This document shows, one piece after another, positions 24,578 to 32,397 of a stretch of DNA of 61,560 nucleotides. A model generated the notes under the pieces. That model had not been told where the DNA came from and ran no database searches. It saw only the letters and a program-made list of their open reading frames with translations. Source of the stretch: Acidobacterium sp. S8 (lineage in GTDB: Bacteria; Acidobacteriota; Terriglobia; Terriglobales; Acidobacteriaceae); NCBI RefSeq assembly GCF_009765985.1, contig NZ_LMUM01000019.1, positions 1 to 61,560 on the forward strand. The letters run 5' to 3'. Numbering within the stretch: position 1 is the first letter of the stretch; every line of letters begins with the position of its first letter. The translations under genes and the position numbers were made by a program.

Positions 24578-26443
24578 ATGCAGTCCAACGCAGCATCTAT
24601 AGTCGATGAGATGAGCGCCGACCTCGAAGGATTCGCGGAGCTGTGCCAGCGGCTTTCCGCCACCAGCAAGAAGCTCGAAAAGCGCTCCCTGATCGCTGAT
24701 TACCTGAAGGCGCGCGCGACGGAGGATGCAGCGATCGCGGCCCTCTATCTTTCGGGCCAGCCATTTGCTGAAACCGACCGCCGCAACCTCAGCGTGGGCG
24801 GATCTTCGCTTTCGAAAGCCGTTTCGCAGCTCTCAGGCGCAGATCGCAACGCCATGTATGCGGCTTACCGACGCAACGGCGATCTGGGCGCAGCCGCTTT
24901 CGACTTGCTGTCTGGCAAGCATGCCGTTCAGCCTTCACTGACATTGAAAGATGTTGAGGCGGCTTTTGCCAATATCGCCTCCGCGAAAGGTTCCATCGCC
25001 AAACAGAAGCTCGTTCTCGATCTGCTGGGCAGCACCACGCCGCTCGAAGCGAAATACCTGATCAAGCTCATGACCGGCGACATGCGCATCGGCGTGAAGC
25101 AAAGCCTGGTGGAAGAGGCCATCGCGCACACTTATGGCGCCCTGCCGGCTGAGGTGCGCCACGCGGTGATGCTGACCGGCAGCATTCCCGAGGCAACGGC
25201 GATGGCGGCCAGAGGGACACTTCATGAAGCGCGGATGCGCCTCTTTCACGCGCTCGGATTCATGCTCGCAAGCCCTGTAGCCAGCGTCGATGAAGCCATC
25301 GATCGTTTTCGCGAAGAGATTGTAGCCGAACACAGCGGCGTCTCCGAAGCACTTCCGGAAGAAGAGCGTCAGCCGCAGGAAGCAAACGTAACTCCGCAGC
25401 AGGCGCTGCGCGAGGCACAGCTTGAGGACAAATATGATGGCATGCGAGCCCAGCTCCATTGCGGCGATCCCTCGCAGCCCGGCCGCGTCGCGCTCTTCTC
25501 ACGTAATCGCGAAGAGATTGGCGAGAGCTTCCCTGAAATCGTAGAGGCTTTCGAGCACGTACAGGAGGCAGCGATTCTGGATGGAGAGATCGTCGCCTGG
25601 AATCCGAGCGAGCAGCGTGCGCTGCCCTTTACCTCTCTGCAGCAGCGTCTGGGACGCAAGAGTGTATCGCGTGAGATGCGCGAGCGCACGCCGGTCGTTT
25701 TCGTCGCCTTCGATCTGCCGTATCGCGGGGAAGAACTGCTGCTTGAGCGTCCTTTGAGCGAGCGCCGCAACGCGCTTGAATCCTTTGTCTCAGAATATGC
25801 GGCGGCAACTGGCGGCCGCGCCCTGCGCGGCCAGACAGATCTCTTCGACGATGGCACGGCCAACGCCTTTCCGCGATTGATTCTCGCGCCGGCTGTTCGG
25901 CTTGAAAGTGCACAGCAGCTCGACCGCGCTTACACTAAAGCACGCGAGCGCGGCAACGAAGGCGTGATGCTGAAGGCGCTGCACAGCATCTATCAGCCGG
26001 GCCGGCGTGGCCTGGCATGGCTCAAGCTGAAGCGAGAATTGGCCACGCTCGACGTGGTTGTCACCGGCGCGGAATACGGCCATGGACGCCGCGTTGGGGT
26101 GTTGAGCGATTACACCTTTGCCGTAATGGATGGCGACGAGCTGAAAAACATTGGCAAGGCTTACTCCGGTCTCACAGATGCAGAGATCGACGAGCTGACG
26201 AAGTTTTTCAAGCAGCACACGCTTGAAGATCATGGCGGGTTCCGCACCGTCGAGCCGCTGGTAGTGCTCGAAGTCGCCTTCAACAACATCATGCGCTCCG
26301 AACGTCACAATAGCGGCTTCGCGCTGCGCTTCCCGCGTATTCTGCGTATCCGGGACGATAAGCCGGTCAGTGAAATCGATACGTTAGAGCGCGCAGAAGA
26401 GATTTACAACGGTCAGCCGGACAAGCCTGCAGAGGAGAGTTGA
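24578..26443 (+). CDS. ATP-dependent DNA ligase
   Basis: A 621-residue ATP-dependent DNA ligase, in addition to the NAD-dependent LigA expected elsewhere. It has an N-terminal helical DNA-binding domain (about 12-225), the adenylation domain with active Lys K285 in L-E-D-K-Y-D-G-M-R, I-L-D-G-E-I motif, G-N-E-G-V-M-L-K, W-L-K-L-K (motif V), and an OB-fold C-terminus. The layout is like the archaeal/LigB-type stand-alone enzyme and not LigD: no polymerase or phosphoesterase domain, no ku gene nearby. The start could be the first ATG (24578) or the ATG at 24611 (M-S-A-D-L-E-G-F), 11 codons later. Confidence 0.95.
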   Translation: MQSNAASIVDEMSADLEGFAELCQRLSATSKKLEKRSLIADYLKARATEDAAIAALYLSGQPFAETDRRNLSVGGSSLSKAVSQLSGADRNAMYAAYRRNGDLGAAAFDLLSGKHAVQPSLTLKDVEAAFANIASAKGSIAKQKLVLDLLGSTTPLEAKYLIKLMTGDMRIGVKQSLVEEAIAHTYGALPAEVRHAVMLTGSIPEATAMAARGTLHEARMRLFHALGFMLASPVASVDEAIDRFREEIVAEHSGVSEALPEEERQPQEANVTPQQALREAQLEDKYDGMRAQLHCGDPSQPGRVALFSRNREEIGESFPEIVEAFEHVQEAAILDGEIVAWNPSEQRALPFTSLQQRLGRKSVSREMRERTPVVFVAFDLPYRGEELLLERPLSERRNALESFVSEYAAATGGRALRGQTDLFDDGTANAFPRLILAPAVRLESAQQLDRAYTKARERGNEGVMLKALHSIYQPGRRGLAWLKLKRELATLDVVVTGAEYGHGRRVGVLSDYTFAVMDGDELKNIGKAYSGLTDAEIDELTKFFKQHTLEDHGGFRTVEPLVVLEVAFNNIMRSERHNSGFALRFPRILRIRDDKPVSEIDTLERAEEIYNGQPDKPAEES

Positions 26444-26461
26444 GTTCCCAATACTCGAAAG

Positions 26462-27400
26462 CTAATGGCTATGTCCATGATGGTGCGCATGCAGATGAAG
26501 GTCTTCGACCGACATCACGCAGCCATGCGCGACTTCGCAATCCACGTTCTCAAACTGGATCGTTGTGTGGACTATGTGAAAACGATCATGCAGCGTCGTT
26601 TTGATCTCCTCAAGAATCCGGCTGCTCTCCGACAGTGGAATATCAGCGATCGTCACGTGCGTTGCCAACGCATGGGTCTGGGAGCCCAGACTCCAGACGT
26701 GCAGGTCATGCACATCTTCGACACCCTCAATCAATTGCAGGCTCGCACGAATATCCGGGAGCGAAAGATTGCGCGGCGTGCCTTCGAGCAGAATATTCAG
26801 CGTCTCGCGCACAATCGAGATCGATGACCAAAGGATAAGGGCAGCAATCGCCAGCGAGAGTACGGGGTCAATCCACGCATGACCTGTCCAGAGAATGGCA
26901 GCGCCGCCCACAATAACAGCCGCCGTCGAAAGCGTGTCGCCCAGCATGTGGATGAAGGTGCTGCGGATATTCACGTCAGAACTCACGCGCCACAGCAGCG
27001 CGGCGATCACGCCGTTCATCAGCACGCCTGCCGCAGCCACGATCATCATCACTCGCGGCTGCACGTGCACGGGTTCGCTCAACCGATGCACCGCCTCAAT
27101 CGCGATGAAGACAGAAATGACAATCAGCGAAAGCGCGTTAACGAATCCCGCCAGAACTCCCGCGCGTTGATAGCCGAATGTTTTGGCGTCTGTCGGCGGA
27201 CGGCTCTGAAAATATACGGCGACAAAGGAGAGCAACAGCGCCAGAGCATCGGATACATTGTGGCCGGCCTCGGAGATCAGTGCCAGCGAATGAGCGCGCA
27301 ATCCGGCAACGAAGGTCAGGATTACGTAAGCGAGTGTCGCCAGCAGCGAGAACTGAAGAACTCGCTGCGTTTTCCCGGTCGGCGCTCCGTGTACATGCAT
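26462..27400 (-). CDS. Cation diffusion facilitator (zinc exporter)
   Basis: A 312-residue CDF transporter, CzcD/ZitB type. Six helices are visible; metal-site residues are H47 and D51 (H-N-V-S-D) in helix 2 and H152 and D156 (H-M-L-G-D) in helix 5. The C-terminus has a His-rich tail (H-L-H-A-H-H-H-G-H-S-H), which binds metal. It should export Zn2+ and perhaps Co2+ or Cd2+ using proton exchange. It is convergent with the ligase gene with an 18-base gap. A TAAACT box (27407-27412, minus strand) just upstream may be a -10 giving an almost leaderless transcript. Confidence 0.95.
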   Translation of the reverse strand: MHVHGAPTGKTQRVLQFSLLATLAYVILTFVAGLRAHSLALISEAGHNVSDALALLLSFVAVYFQSRPPTDAKTFGYQRAGVLAGFVNALSLIVISVFIAIEAVHRLSEPVHVQPRVMMIVAAAGVLMNGVIAALLWRVSSDVNIRSTFIHMLGDTLSTAAVIVGGAAILWTGHAWIDPVLSLAIAALILWSSISIVRETLNILLEGTPRNLSLPDIRASLQLIEGVEDVHDLHVWSLGSQTHALATHVTIADIPLSESSRILEEIKTTLHDRFHIVHTTIQFENVDCEVAHGCVMSVEDLHLHAHHHGHSH

Positions 27401-27446
27401 ATTTTCAGTTTATGCTTTGAGTCCATCCGGCGCTATCGAAAGGCCG

Positions 27447-27926
27447 TCACCCAAGGGGAGCCATCCAGCGCCGGGTGGCGCTCGTTGCAACGTTGCGCCC
27501 CGCTGCGGAGTTAGCCGTATCGCGCAGCCCGCTCCAGGTCTCCGCAACCACAATACTGTTCTCCGGCTTATGCGTGTCGTAGCGCACCGAACAGGGAAAG
27601 CCGAGCCGGCATTCGTGAATGTTCACCAGGTCGCGTAATGGGGTCACATCCTGCGAGCACTCGTAGATCACGCCGCCGATTTCATACTTATAAAGAATCA
27701 GCTGCATGCTCTCGCCGGTTTCATCTTCAACGAGTTCTGAGATGTCGAGCAGGGTGCCGTCGATAATCCGGCCGCCCTGCACCAGAAAATCTCGCCGCTG
27801 ACGCTCCAGCTCCTCAGCCGTGGGCTTTTTGCGCATTGCAAAATAGATCGCCACGCCGCCCAGGCAGAGTCCGGCAGCCGCTAATGTACCAATGACCTGA
27901 GGGTCCCGTAGGGAAACGCCATTCAT
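27447..27926 (-). CDS. Single-span membrane protein, function unknown
   Basis: A 159-residue protein with one membrane helix (about 11-30, T-L-A-A-A-G-L-C-L-G-G-V-A-I-Y-F), then a basic helix (R-K-K-P-T-A-E-E-L-E-R-Q-R-R) and a soluble part with a Y-x-I-G-G-V-x-Y-E-C-S-Q-D-V-T pattern and a F-P-C-S-V-R-Y-D-x-x-x-P-x-x-S-I-V segment, reminiscent of DUF3592-like proteins. I do not recognise a function. It is the only gene in the gap between the CDF gene (47 bases downstream) and the divergent zinc-ribbon gene. Confidence 0.6.
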   Translation of the reverse strand: MNGVSLRDPQVIGTLAAAGLCLGGVAIYFAMRKKPTAEELERQRRDFLVQGGRIIDGTLLDISELVEDETGESMQLILYKYEIGGVIYECSQDVTPLRDLVNIHECRLGFPCSVRYDTHKPENSIVVAETWSGLRDTANSAAGRNVATSATRRWMAPLG

Positions 27927-28175
27927 AGCAGCTCTAAGAGCAGAATACCGCAGACCGGGCTCTCCCTTGTGCTTCTACCGATACTTTCACTCTCTATTTT
28001 CCATTCGGATGGTGAAACGCTGGGGCAACCGGGATAACCATTGGGTGTGAATGGCAGTTCGGGAGTAAAAATATGTCCCCGCTTGCAACGGGCTGACATA
28101 TGCTGGTAGACATTTCGCGGACGTTCTCCCCGCTGTTTTCCTTGAAATAGAAGACCTCTCTCAGGAGAAAAACCC

Positions 28176-28679
28176 ATGCAATGTCCATCATGTCGAAATG
28201 AAGTCTCTCCGCAGTCCACCTTCTGTGGTTCCTGCGGAACACCGCTCGCCGCCACGGCGGCCACGGCAGGTTACGCGCCAGTTGGCGGCAACGTATCCGC
28301 CGCGTCCCTGCCGCCGATTGCCGCAACATCCGGCGGCCTCTCAGAAAATGCTGCTGCTGCCATTTCCTACATCACCATCATCCCGGCCATCATCTTCCTG
28401 GTGCTCGAGCCTTATAACCGGATGCGCCTGGTGAAGTTCCACGCTATCCAGTGCATTGCATTGCACGTTGCCTGGATGGTGATCTGGGTAGCCGCGATGG
28501 TGATCTCCTTCGTGTTGCACTTCATCCCACTCGTCGGCATTCTCTTTTTCTTTGTCGATCTGGCCGTGGCGGTCGGCTTCTTTATCGCGTGGCTGCTCTG
28601 TATCCTCAAGGCCAGCAAAGGCGAATATTACAAGCTCCCGGTCATCGGCGATTTCGCCGAAAAACACGCCAACAGCTAG
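28176..28679 (+). CDS. Zinc-ribbon DUF4870-like membrane protein
   Basis: A 167-residue protein: an N-terminal zinc ribbon C3-x-x-C6 / C17-x-x-C20, an Ala/Thr/Pro-rich linker (25-55), and a membrane part (58-150) with the DUF4870 pattern (H-A-I-Q-C-I-A-L-H near 89-97 after R-M-R-L-V-K-F). AGGAGAA precedes the ATG. The function is unknown; members are small membrane proteins seen in many bacteria. The next gene downstream is hslV, but a promoter-like TATACT at 28724 suggests a separate transcript. Confidence 0.85.
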   Translation: MQCPSCRNEVSPQSTFCGSCGTPLAATAATAGYAPVGGNVSAASLPPIAATSGGLSENAAAAISYITIIPAIIFLVLEPYNRMRLVKFHAIQCIALHVAWMVIWVAAMVISFVLHFIPLVGILFFFVDLAVAVGFFIAWLLCILKASKGEYYKLPVIGDFAEKHANS

Positions 28680-28723
28680 CTCTGGACGGGATGTGCGTTC
28701 TCTGCGCTCAGGCCTCGGTGCGA

Positions 28724-28729
28724 TATACT
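28724..28729 (+). promoter_or_regulatory. Candidate -10 box of hslV
   Basis: TATACT lies 11 bases before the hslV ATG, and there is no clear ribosome site between them. No good -35 is seen at 17 bases, so support is limited. If used, the mRNA would have a very short leader. Confidence 0.35.
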
Positions 28730-28740
28730 GAAGCCTGAGC

Positions 28741-29400
28741 ATGTCGAATCGAAAGCTGTCTTTCCACCCCGAAACGCGAAAAGTGCGCATACCGGGGACC
28801 CCGGAATTTTCGGCCACCGCAGCCCGTGGCGTTTCCCCGCTGGAATTGAACCTCGCAACCGGTCGGCGCATCCGTTCGACCACCGTCCTTTGCGTCCGCC
28901 GCAACGGCAGTGTCGTCATGGCCGCCGATGGCCAAGTCACGCTGGGCGAATCCGTTATCAAGCACTCGGCAAAGAAGATACGGCGTCTTTACCAGGACAA
29001 GATTCTCGCCGGATTTGCCGGATCGACCGCCGACGCTTTCTCGCTCTTCAGCCGCTTCGAATCGAAACTGGAGCAGTACGCCGGCAATCTCGGCCGCTCT
29101 GCAGTCGAACTGGCGAAGGAGTGGCGGACCGACAAGATGCTCCGCAATCTCGAAGCCCTGCTCATCGTCTCCGACCCGCACCAGACCTTTCTGCTCAGCG
29201 GATCGGGTGACGTGATTGAGCCGGATGAGGGCATCGCTGCGATCGGCAGTGGCGGATCATACGCACTCGCCTCGGCCCGCGCGCTTTACGAGAACACCGA
29301 CTTGTCCGCACGAGATATCGCTGAGAAATCGCTGAAGATCGCCGGACAGATCTGCATCTATACCAATGACCAGATCACCATTGAAGAATTGCACGCATAA
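28741..29400 (+). CDS. hslV: ATP-dependent protease peptidase subunit HslV
   Basis: A 219-residue HslV, the Thr-protease chamber that works with HslU. The nucleophile should be T47 in [10 protein letters not shown]; family motifs [19 protein letters not shown] and [11 protein letters not shown] follow. Usual HslV starts with Met-Thr-Thr; here a 46-residue extension precedes the Thr and must be a propeptide, unless translation starts late: an in-frame TTG at 28846 would leave 11 residues. hslU follows 32 bases downstream. No ribosome site is obvious at either start. Confidence 0.96.
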   Translation: MSNRKLSFHPETRKVRIPGTPEFSATAARGVSPLELNLATGRRIRSTTVLCVRRNGSVVMAADGQVTLGESVIKHSAKKIRRLYQDKILAGFAGSTADAFSLFSRFESKLEQYAGNLGRSAVELAKEWRTDKMLRNLEALLIVSDPHQTFLLSGSGDVIEPDEGIAAIGSGGSYALASARALYENTDLSARDIAEKSLKIAGQICIYTNDQITIEELHA

Positions 29401-29432
29401 TTTGCGTACGCCCGCCCTAAAGGAGCAGGCAC

Positions 29433-30977
29433 ATGGCCATCTATCTACCCGGAACCGCTGAAGACCAGGAACTCGCGCTCGACGACCTGACCCCGCGCGA
29501 GATCGTCGCCGAGCTGGACAAGTACGTCGTCGGCCAGAAGGCCGCCAAGCGCGCCGTGGCTGTCGCTTTGCGTAACCGTATGCGCCGTCAGAAGCTGCCG
29601 CCCGATCTCGCTGAAGAGATCATGCCCAAGAACATCATCATGATCGGGCCTACCGGCGTCGGCAAAACCGAAATTGCGCGCCGTCTGGCAAAGCTGACCA
29701 ATTCGCCCTTTCTCAAGGTCGAAGCCTCCAAGTTCACCGAGGTCGGCTACGTAGGCCGCGACGTGGAAGCCATTGTGCGCGACCTGGTCGAGATCGCCAT
29801 CGACATGGTGCGCGAAGAAAAGCTGGAAGAAGTGGAAGACAAGGCCGAGCTGAATGCAGAAGAGCGGCTGCTCGATCTGCTGCTGCCGCCTCCAACGGCC
29901 ACGCCAACACCTGCTCCTGCAGCGATTCCGCAGGCCGAGCCGGGCAGCAACAACACGCTCACCTTCCCGACTCCAAGCAACGAATCGCACCAGCGCACCC
30001 GTGAAAAGCTGCGCCAGCAGTTCCGCGAAGGCAAACTCGACGACCGCATGGTTGAGATCGATGTGCGTGAACGCAATGCGCCGTCGTTCGAAATCATCTC
30101 AAACCAGGGCGTGGAAGAGATGGACATCAACTTGAAAGATGTCCTGCCGAATCTCTTTGGCCAGCGCACCAAGAAGCGCAAGATGAAGGTCGGCGAAGCT
30201 TTCGAGTACCTCGTGCAGGAAGAAGAAGGCCGCCTCATCGACATGGACCAGGTAACGCGCACCGCGGTCGAGCGCGTCGAAAATTCGGGCATCGTCTTTC
30301 TCGACGAGATCGACAAGATCGCCGGACGCGAAGGCGGTCACGGTCCCGATGTCTCACGCGAAGGCGTGCAGCGCGACATTCTGCCCATCGTCGAAGGCAC
30401 CACCGTCAACACCCGCTACGGCATGGTGCGCACAGACCACATCCTTTTCATCGCCGCCGGAGCCTTCCACGTCTCGAAGCCGAGCGATCTGATTCCGGAA
30501 TTACAGGGGCGTTTTCCCATTCGCGTCGAACTGCATTCGCTCACCGTCGAGGACTTCATCCGCATCCTCACCGAGCCAAAATCGTCTCTGACCAAGCAAT
30601 ACACAGCCCTGCTTGAAACCGAAGGGCTGAAGCTTGAATTCACGCCCGAGTCGCTCGAAGAGGTGGCTCGCTTCGCCTTCCGCGTCAACGAAACGACGGA
30701 AAACATCGGCGCTCGGCGCCTTCACACCATCATGGAGCGCGTTCTCGATGAGATCAGCTTCCTCGCGCCCGATTTGACGAAAGCGCCGAAGAACGACGGA
30801 AATGTCATCGACCTCGCCGCCGCTACCGACACCGCCGGCGTGCTCGCCCCTCTTCCGATCATCGAACGGGAAACCGCCTCAGGCCGAGAAATCGTAGCCA
30901 TTATCGATCCGGAATATGTGCGCCAGATGGTCTCCTCGATCGTGAAAGATCAGGACCTGTCGCGATATATCCTGTAG
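29433..30977 (+). CDS. hslU: ATPase subunit HslU of the HslVU protease
   Basis: A 514-residue AAA+ unfoldase that feeds proteins into HslV. Walker A is G-P-T-G-V-G-K-T (72-79), Walker [12 protein letters not shown] (near 287-297); the C-terminus ends R-Y-I-L, as needed to dock into HslV. The I-domain has an extra Pro/Ala/Thr-rich stretch near 150-172, which makes this protein about 70 residues longer than E. coli HslU. AAGGAG precedes the ATG at 29433. It is followed by a terminator, so hslVU form one operon. Confidence 0.98.
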   Translation: MAIYLPGTAEDQELALDDLTPREIVAELDKYVVGQKAAKRAVAVALRNRMRRQKLPPDLAEEIMPKNIIMIGPTGVGKTEIARRLAKLTNSPFLKVEASKFTEVGYVGRDVEAIVRDLVEIAIDMVREEKLEEVEDKAELNAEERLLDLLLPPPTATPTPAPAAIPQAEPGSNNTLTFPTPSNESHQRTREKLRQQFREGKLDDRMVEIDVRERNAPSFEIISNQGVEEMDINLKDVLPNLFGQRTKKRKMKVGEAFEYLVQEEEGRLIDMDQVTRTAVERVENSGIVFLDEIDKIAGREGGHGPDVSREGVQRDILPIVEGTTVNTRYGMVRTDHILFIAAGAFHVSKPSDLIPELQGRFPIRVELHSLTVEDFIRILTEPKSSLTKQYTALLETEGLKLEFTPESLEEVARFAFRVNETTENIGARRLHTIMERVLDEISFLAPDLTKAPKNDGNVIDLAAATDTAGVLAPLPIIERETASGREIVAIIDPEYVRQMVSSIVKDQDLSRYIL

Positions 30978-31003
30978 CCGATATCCAATTCAAGAGCAAA
31001 AAG

Positions 31004-31029
31004 GCCGCCGCAATTGCGACGGCTTTTTT
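31004..31029 (+). terminator. Terminator of hslVU
   Basis: A stem GCCG...CGGC with inner CGC/GCG and an AATT loop (31004-31023) is followed by six T, 26 bases after the hslU stop; on the other strand an A-run also gives a T-tail, so it may serve the convergent gene too. Confidence 0.9.
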
Positions 31030-31050
31030 GCTCTGACTGCCAGAAGCGCC

Positions 31051-31497
31051 TCAGCTCGTGTGATCGAGAATAATCTTCCAGCCGTCTTTCGACTTCTGCC
31101 AAACCAGCGAGAACACTCCCGAAGCATCTCCACCACCCGCAGCCGAGCGCGTCAGATGATACTTCCCCGTAGTCACGGCGTAATCCGCGCCCAGCAAACG
31201 AACCGTCAGGTCTGAGAACTCAAGCGTCCCGCGCGACTCCTTCGTCGCGTAATCGTGCTTGTATCGTTCCTGCACCTGCTGCCAGCCATGGTGTATCGTC
31301 TTGCCGACAAAGGTCGTCTCCGGCGAATTCTGGTAGCCCTCCATGAAGCCGTCAATATCGCCCCGGTTCCAGGCTTCCACCTGACCCATGAGCACGTGCC
31401 TGATTGCGCTTTCCGCATCCTGCGCAAAAATCATCCTCTGCGGAATAAGCCACAGCCCAGCCAGCGCACACCAGAGCACAAAAGTCTTCCACCGCAT
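31051..31497 (-). CDS. Exported SnoaL/DUF4440-like protein
   Basis: A 148-residue exported protein: signal peptide 1-25 (F-V-L-W-C-A-L-A-G-L-W-L-I, cleavage near I-F-A-Q). The mature part has the cone-shaped NTF2/SnoaL pattern: V-E-A-W-N-R-G-D-I-D-G-F-M-E-G-Y, then Y-A-V-T-T-G-K-Y-H-L-T, and ends W-K-I-I-L-D-H-T. AAAGGAC lies before the ATG at 31497. Family members range from ketosteroid isomerases to calcium-binding association domains; this one most resembles the DUF4440 group whose role is unknown. Confidence 0.85.
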   Translation of the reverse strand: MRWKTFVLWCALAGLWLIPQRMIFAQDAESAIRHVLMGQVEAWNRGDIDGFMEGYQNSPETTFVGKTIHHGWQQVQERYKHDYATKESRGTLEFSDLTVRLLGADYAVTTGKYHLTRSAAGGGDASGVFSLVWQKSKDGWKIILDHTS

Positions 31498-31653
31498 AAT
31501 GATGTCCTTTCGCGTCCGAAAAATCTGCAACCTGCACTCCCAAGATAGTCTGAAGTGCAATCGCAAAAAATTCCATGTCCAAATTGCGGGAGGACGCAAG
31601 TCGCAATTTTCTCGCCGGACGCGAACAAAATACATTAGACACAGCCGAGCCAG

Positions 31654-31678
31654 CTTAGCTAAGATTTACTTAGCTAAG
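31654..31678 (+). promoter_or_regulatory. Twin palindromic operator of the toxin-antitoxin operon
   Basis: Two identical perfect 10-base palindromes CTTAGCTAAG (31654-31663 and 31669-31678) are spaced 15 bases centre to centre, ending 10 bases before the antitoxin ATG. This layout is what an autorepressing Phd/VapB dimer pair would bind. The site is inferred from symmetry and position only. Confidence 0.7.
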
Positions 31679-31688
31679 AAAAATTCAT

Positions 31689-31928
31689 ATGTCAGTCTCC
31701 ACGATCCACGAAGCAAAAACTAATCTCTCGCGCCTCATTCAAAAAGCCGAACGCGGGGAAGAAGTGGTGATCGCGCGCGGAAAAACACCGGTAGCAAAGA
31801 TTGTTCCCATCAAGAAGGGGAAGCGCAGAAATCTCGCCATTTTCAAAGGTAAGTTTAAAGTCGGCCCGGAGTTCTTTGAGCCATTACCCGAAGACGAGTT
31901 GCGTTTGTGGAATGGAGAGGGTGATTGA
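31689..31928 (+). CDS. Phd/YefM-family antitoxin
   Basis: A 79-residue antitoxin. The N-terminal half matches Phd/YefM (S-V-S-T-I-H-E-A-K-T-N-L-S-R-L-I-Q-K-A-E-R-G-E-E-V-V-I-A-R-G), which binds the operator; the C-terminal half (K-F-K-V-G-P-E-F-F-E-P-L-P-E-D-E-L) would wrap the toxin. Its stop overlaps the toxin start (TTGA). Twin palindromes upstream support autoregulation. A ribosome site is not clear. Confidence 0.93.
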   Translation: MSVSTIHEAKTNLSRLIQKAERGEEVVIARGKTPVAKIVPIKKGKRRNLAIFKGKFKVGPEFFEPLPEDELRLWNGEGD

Positions 31929-32311
31929 ACCTGCTCCTCGATACCCATGCCCTTCTCTGGACAGTGACAGGTGATCCAAAACTCTCTCGGCGGGCTGACA
32001 GTGCCTTGCACGATGAAGATTCAGACATTTACGTCTCTGCCGCCAGCGCGTGGGAGATCGCGACCAAATTTCGCCTGGGAAAACTCCCGGAAGGTGAAAT
32101 TCTGATTGAGGACTTTGATCAGAGCCTGAACAGGCTCGGATTTATAGGCCTTCCCATCTCGATCGATCACGCGCAACGCGCCGGCCTGCTGCCGGGCAGC
32201 CACAAAGACCCCTTCGACCGGCTGCTGATCGCGCAGGCACAAGCAGAAAATCTGGTGCTCGTCAGCAATGAGCGCGTCTTCGATGGATATGGCGTCCGTC
32301 GCCTCTGGTAA
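31925..32311 (+). CDS. VapC-type PIN domain toxin
   Basis: A 128-residue PIN-domain ribonuclease. Acidic metal-site residues are D6 (L-L-L-D-T-H-A-L-L-W), E44 (A-S-A-W-E-I-A-T-K), D95 and D98 (K-D-P-F-D-R-L-L); S-N-E near 114-116 completes the pattern. It should cut RNA when free of antitoxin. The start is TTG at 31925, sharing 4 bases with the antitoxin stop, so it is coupled. The length and active-site set are intact, so the module looks functional. Confidence 0.95.
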   Translation: MNLLLDTHALLWTVTGDPKLSRRADSALHDEDSDIYVSAASAWEIATKFRLGKLPEGEILIEDFDQSLNRLGFIGLPISIDHAQRAGLLPGSHKDPFDRLLIAQAQAENLVLVSNERVFDGYGVRRLW

Positions 32312-32363
32312 AAGCGACGAACCTCATTCCGCGCGAAGCCTAACGGCTCGCCGCAAAAGAAGT

Positions 32364-32391
32364 CTGAAAATAATTACAGCCGCCCTACAAT
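32364..32391 (+). promoter_or_regulatory. Candidate promoter of the molybdopterin oxidoreductase
   Basis: CTGAAA (32364-32369) and TACAAT (32386-32391) are 16 bases apart; the start site would fall about at the ATG (32398), giving a leaderless mRNA. No Shine-Dalgarno is seen, which fits. Confidence 0.4.
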
Positions 32392-32397
32392 ATAACT

